DNA of 9,148 bases from Alkanindiges sp. (GTDB taxonomy: Bacteria; Pseudomonadota; Gammaproteobacteria; Pseudomonadales; Moraxellaceae): positions 1 through 9,148 of the forward strand of contig JASLIR010000407.1 in the NCBI GenBank assembly GCA_030152125.1, written 5' to 3'. The translations under genes and the position numbers were made by a program. Positions 6,913-9,148 of this stretch are shown here, one piece after another. Within the stretch, counting starts at the first letter, position 1. Each line of letters starts with the position of its first letter. The notes beneath the pieces were generated by a model. It was given only the letters and a program-made list of their open reading frames with translations, was not told the DNA's origin and made no database searches.

Positions 6913-7482
6913 TTATTCGGCATGTTTTTGCCATAGGACTTCTGTACCACCATCTTCCCGGGCAATATGGCGGGCAGCAACAAACAGCCAGTCCGACAGG
7001 CGATTCAGGTATTGCAAGGCCAGGGGAGAGATATTGCCATCGCGCTGGCTGAGGCTAAAGGTCAGGCGCTCAGCACGGCGGCAAATGGCACGCGCCGCAT
7101 GCGCGTAGCTGGTAGCCAGTGAACCTGCTGGTAGGATAAAATCTTTTAGCATGGGTAAATGCTCATTCATGCTATCAATGCCAAGCTCCAGGCGGGTGAT
7201 GCTGCTTTCCAGTAACAGTCGATAGTCGGGAATACATAGTTCACCACCCAGATCAAACAGCTCATGCTGGATACGGCTTAAGGTCGCATCCAGGTCATGC
7301 GGAAAAGGCGAGGAAGTGGTGGCAAGCTGCGCACGTAATACGCCAATAAAGCTGTTTAATTCATCCACGGTGCCGTAAGCATCTACCCTTAAGTCATCTT
7401 TGGGCACCCGTGAGCCATCGCCCAGTCCGGTGGTGCCATCATCGCCGGTTCTGGTATAAATTTTACTTAAACGGTGTCCCAT
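6913..7482 (-). CDS. Cob(I)alamin adenosyltransferase, PduO type
   Basis: Transfers the adenosyl group of ATP to cob(I)alamin to make adenosylcobalamin, the coenzyme of B12-dependent mutases, lyases and dehydratases. The 189-residue product has the normal length of a one-domain PduO-type enzyme. Visible motifs: the N-terminal ATP loop TRTGDDGTTGL (10-20), SRVPKDD (24-30), VDAYGTVDELNS (33-44), FILPAGS, the CRRAER helix of the active site followed by RDGN, and YLNRLSDWLFVAAR near the C terminus. All expected residues are present. The start at ATG 7482 is chosen over an upstream TTG (7509) because AGGA (7491-7494 on the complementary strand) lies eight bases before it and the ATP loop is then at the usual distance. 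It sits between a BtuB-like receptor gene upstream, separated by a terminator, and ugpQ downstream. The neighbourhood points to a role in cobalamin salvage. The symbol varies between genomes (pduO, cobO, btuR, mmaB), so none is given. Confidence 0.95.
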   Translation of the reverse strand: MGHRLSKIYTRTGDDGTTGLGDGSRVPKDDLRVDAYGTVDELNSFIGVLRAQLATTSSPFPHDLDATLSRIQHELFDLGGELCIPDYRLLLESSITRLELGIDSMNEHLPMLKDFILPAGSLATSYAHAARAICRRAERLTFSLSQRDGNISPLALQYLNRLSDWLFVAARHIAREDGGTEVLWQKHAE

Positions 7483-7502
7483 GACATCAATCCTGTGTCT
7501 TA

Positions 7503-7566
7503 ACAACAATAGCTATATAACGGACATTAAAAAGGGCAATGCACTAAAAGTCCAGTGCATTGCCCT
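7503..7566 (-). promoter_or_regulatory. Possible promoter for the adenosyltransferase gene
   Basis: On the minus strand TTGCCC, 16 bases, then TATAGC gives a partial sigma-70 match located between the receptor terminator and the adenosyltransferase start. The -35 overlaps the terminator stem. A promoter is expected because the terminator isolates the downstream unit, but the match is weak. Confidence 0.25.
7529..7566 (-). terminator. Intrinsic terminator after the TonB-dependent receptor gene
   Basis: On the plus strand AGGGCAATGCACT (7533-7545) pairs with AGTGCATTGCCCT (7554-7566), a 13-bp stem with an eight-base loop. Read on the minus strand it is followed by a run of five T (7529-7533), so it terminates the receptor transcript 24 bases past its stop codon. 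Confidence 0.9.
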
Positions 7567-7589
7567 GTAAGCAGGCTATTTAAGCTGTA

Positions 7590-9148
7590 TTAGTAGCTTA
7601 AGGTTACCCCGGCAGTAGCCAGACGAGGGGCAGCGATGTAGTAAGAGCCGCTACCATATGCTGTCTTATAGGTGGTATCGCCAATATTTTTAATATTTAC
7701 GAAGAAACGGCCATGCGGATTAAACTGCCAGTAGGTATTTAAGCTCGCACTGACGAAGCCGGGTACTTTGATACTGTCATAACCGCTGTTATCGGATTTG
7801 CTTTTTGCAACGACAGAGGCGCTAACACCATATTCGCCATCATCCCAGCCAAGGGTCAGGGTGCCGGTATTACGCGGTCGGCGGGATAAATCCAGGTCTT
7901 TTTTATCGTCTTTAGGCTGTACATACGCATATTCTGTATTTACAAACCATGCATCTTGTTGCCATTTCAAGCCCAGTTCACCGCCAGTAAGCTTGGCTTT
8001 ATCAATATTGACCTGTTGATAGGTGAGTGGGTTGGAGTTGATCAGGTTTTTGATTCTGGTTTGATAAACAGAAAGATAGCTTGTAATACCAAATGCCAGT
8101 TTCTGGTCTACACCAATTTCATAAGAGAAGCTTTCTTCCGGTTTAAGATTCACGTTACCTGAAGAACCATATAAGTCATTCGCAGTAGGTGCTTTAAATG
8201 CAGTACCCACATTGGCATAAATACTGGTTAGCGGTGCTACCTGAATGCGGCCTGCCAGTTGGCCAACGGTATGCGTGCCAAACTGTTTGTTGTCTTCCAG
8301 ACGAACGCCAGCCTGCGTGCTGATGCCATTTTCCTGATACTGGTGCTGTAAGTAGTAGCCAGCGGTATCCAGTTTTTCATCATACTTGGTGCCGTAGCTT
8401 AGGCTATCCACATCTGTTGATCGTGTTGTAGCACCTAACAAGACATTTTGATGAGGGGTAAATTTCCATTGAACACTAACTTCAGCTTCCCGGGCATCGG
8501 AGTTTGTATAATCAATTTCGCTGCCTTTAAAAACCGGATCGTAGGTTGGTGGTGGATAGTCGTATAAATAAGTAAGATCATTTTGGGTAAGCTGGTCTTC
8601 AAACTTGGATAGACGCGCATTCACAATGACCGTATCAGTAATATTTACTGCTGCTTTTACATTGATAAAGCGGTTTAAAAAATCCTGTGAAGTCATGGAG
8701 CCAAACAAGTCATAGTCGGCTGCACCTTTATTCTCACCAATTTCTGCGCTGACCTGATATTGCTCATTATCAATACCTGCCTTTGCACTATACCCTTTCT
8801 GGTCATAGGCGGCCTGTTTTGCAGTTGCGGTATCCTTAATCTTGGAACCATCAGTTTCCAGGCGCTGGCCACGAATTTGCAGGTAAAAATCGTTTTGTAC
8901 CAGGTCGGCGCCGACAATGGCTTTATAGGTATCTTTTTCACCCGCTTCAGCAGTAGTAAATATACGGTTTTTCTTCGGTGCTTTTGACAGTAACTGAACC
9001 ACACCACCAATCGCATCAGAACCATACTGTACAGAAGCTGGGCCTTTCAGCACTTCAATTTTACTAACATCTGTTGTGTCCAGATACTGGGTGCTGGTGA
9101 TGGCAGAGGCTTGCGGGTTTAGACGTACACCATCTTTTAAAAACAGGG
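7590..9148 (-). CDS. btuB: TonB-dependent outer-membrane receptor, BtuB-like (5' end outside window)
   Basis: Outer-membrane gated channel, most likely for cobalamin, powered by TonB-ExbB-ExbD. About 518 residues are visible; the signal peptide, TonB box and first part of the plug lie beyond the right edge. A GTG at 9053 is internal, because the frame stays open to 9148 and the codons before it still encode plug sequence (FLKDGVRLNPQ..., then VSKIEVLKGPASVQYGSDAI). The remainder is a beta-barrel rich in alternating aromatic and polar residues, with the barrel motif GTAFKAPTANDLYG, NLKPEESFSYEIGV, and FVNIKNIGDTTY near the end. The chain ends in Tyr, the terminal aromatic residue used for BAM-mediated insertion. 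Cobalamin specificity is inferred from general resemblance to BtuB and from the neighbouring cobalamin adenosyltransferase; a siderophore receptor is the alternative. If it is BtuB, a cobalamin riboswitch would be expected to the right of the window. It is separated from the adenosyltransferase by a terminator. Confidence 0.85.
   Translation of the reverse strand, partial: LFLKDGVRLNPQASAITSTQYLDTTDVSKIEVLKGPASVQYGSDAIGGVVQLLSKAPKKNRIFTTAEAGEKDTYKAIVGADLVQNDFYLQIRGQRLETDGSKIKDTATAKQAAYDQKGYSAKAGIDNEQYQVSAEIGENKGAADYDLFGSMTSQDFLNRFINVKAAVNITDTVIVNARLSKFEDQLTQNDLTYLYDYPPPTYDPVFKGSEIDYTNSDAREAEVSVQWKFTPHQNVLLGATTRSTDVDSLSYGTKYDEKLDTAGYYLQHQYQENGISTQAGVRLEDNKQFGTHTVGQLAGRIQVAPLTSIYANVGTAFKAPTANDLYGSSGNVNLKPEESFSYEIGVDQKLAFGITSYLSVYQTRIKNLINSNPLTYQQVNIDKAKLTGGELGLKWQQDAWFVNTEYAYVQPKDDKKDLDLSRRPRNTGTLTLGWDDGEYGVSASVVAKSKSDNSGYDSIKVPGFVSASLNTYWQFNPHGRFFVNIKNIGDTTYKTAYGSGSYYIAAPRLATAGVTLSY

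Noticed and set aside
6834..7108. Plus-strand open frames across the ugpQ/adenosyltransferase junction
   Set aside because: Short, domain-free and antisense to two clear genes.

Overview
The window looks like a chromosomal piece of a gammaproteobacterium, most likely a member of the Moraxellaceae (Acinetobacter or a relative). The basis is the protein character (a CycA very close to the gammaproteobacterial type, an Acinetobacter-like Pgk start and Fba) and the order pgk - small Ala-rich lipoprotein - class II aldolase, which I recall from Acinetobacter. The family assignment is inference. Base composition is moderate and coding density is high. The longest gap between genes is about 270 bases.

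Left part (plus strand, about 1-2950): pgk (phosphoglycerate kinase), a 93-residue lipoprotein whose mature part is almost entirely Ala, Pro and Glu/Asp repeats, and fba (class II fructose-bisphosphate aldolase). An 8-bp UUCG hairpin and a strong intrinsic terminator follow the lipoprotein gene. fba has its own strong Shine-Dalgarno sequence and a possible promoter. Both enzymes act in glycolysis and gluconeogenesis. fba meets the convergent radA at a bidirectional terminator (about 2908-2946).

Middle (about 2965-6111): radA (DNA repair/recombination ATPase, minus strand) is divergent from cycA (D-serine/D-alanine/glycine permease, plus strand). The 271-base gap between them holds nested inverted repeats just upstream of cycA. 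They can fold as a multi-branched RNA and resemble a structured 5' leader or attenuator that I cannot match to a known riboswitch class. cycA ends in another bidirectional terminator shared with the next minus-strand unit.

Right part (minus strand, 9148 down to 6142): a TonB-dependent outer-membrane receptor of BtuB type, cut by the right window edge and ending in its own terminator; a PduO-type cob(I)alamin adenosyltransferase; and a cytosolic glycerophosphodiester phosphodiesterase, probably co-transcribed with the transferase. Receptor and adenosyltransferase together suggest cobalamin uptake and activation.

Most of the window is ordinary housekeeping DNA. No mobile element, CRISPR array, tRNA or rRNA was seen. 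The two items most worth a second look are the cycA leader structure and the repeat-built lipoprotein.
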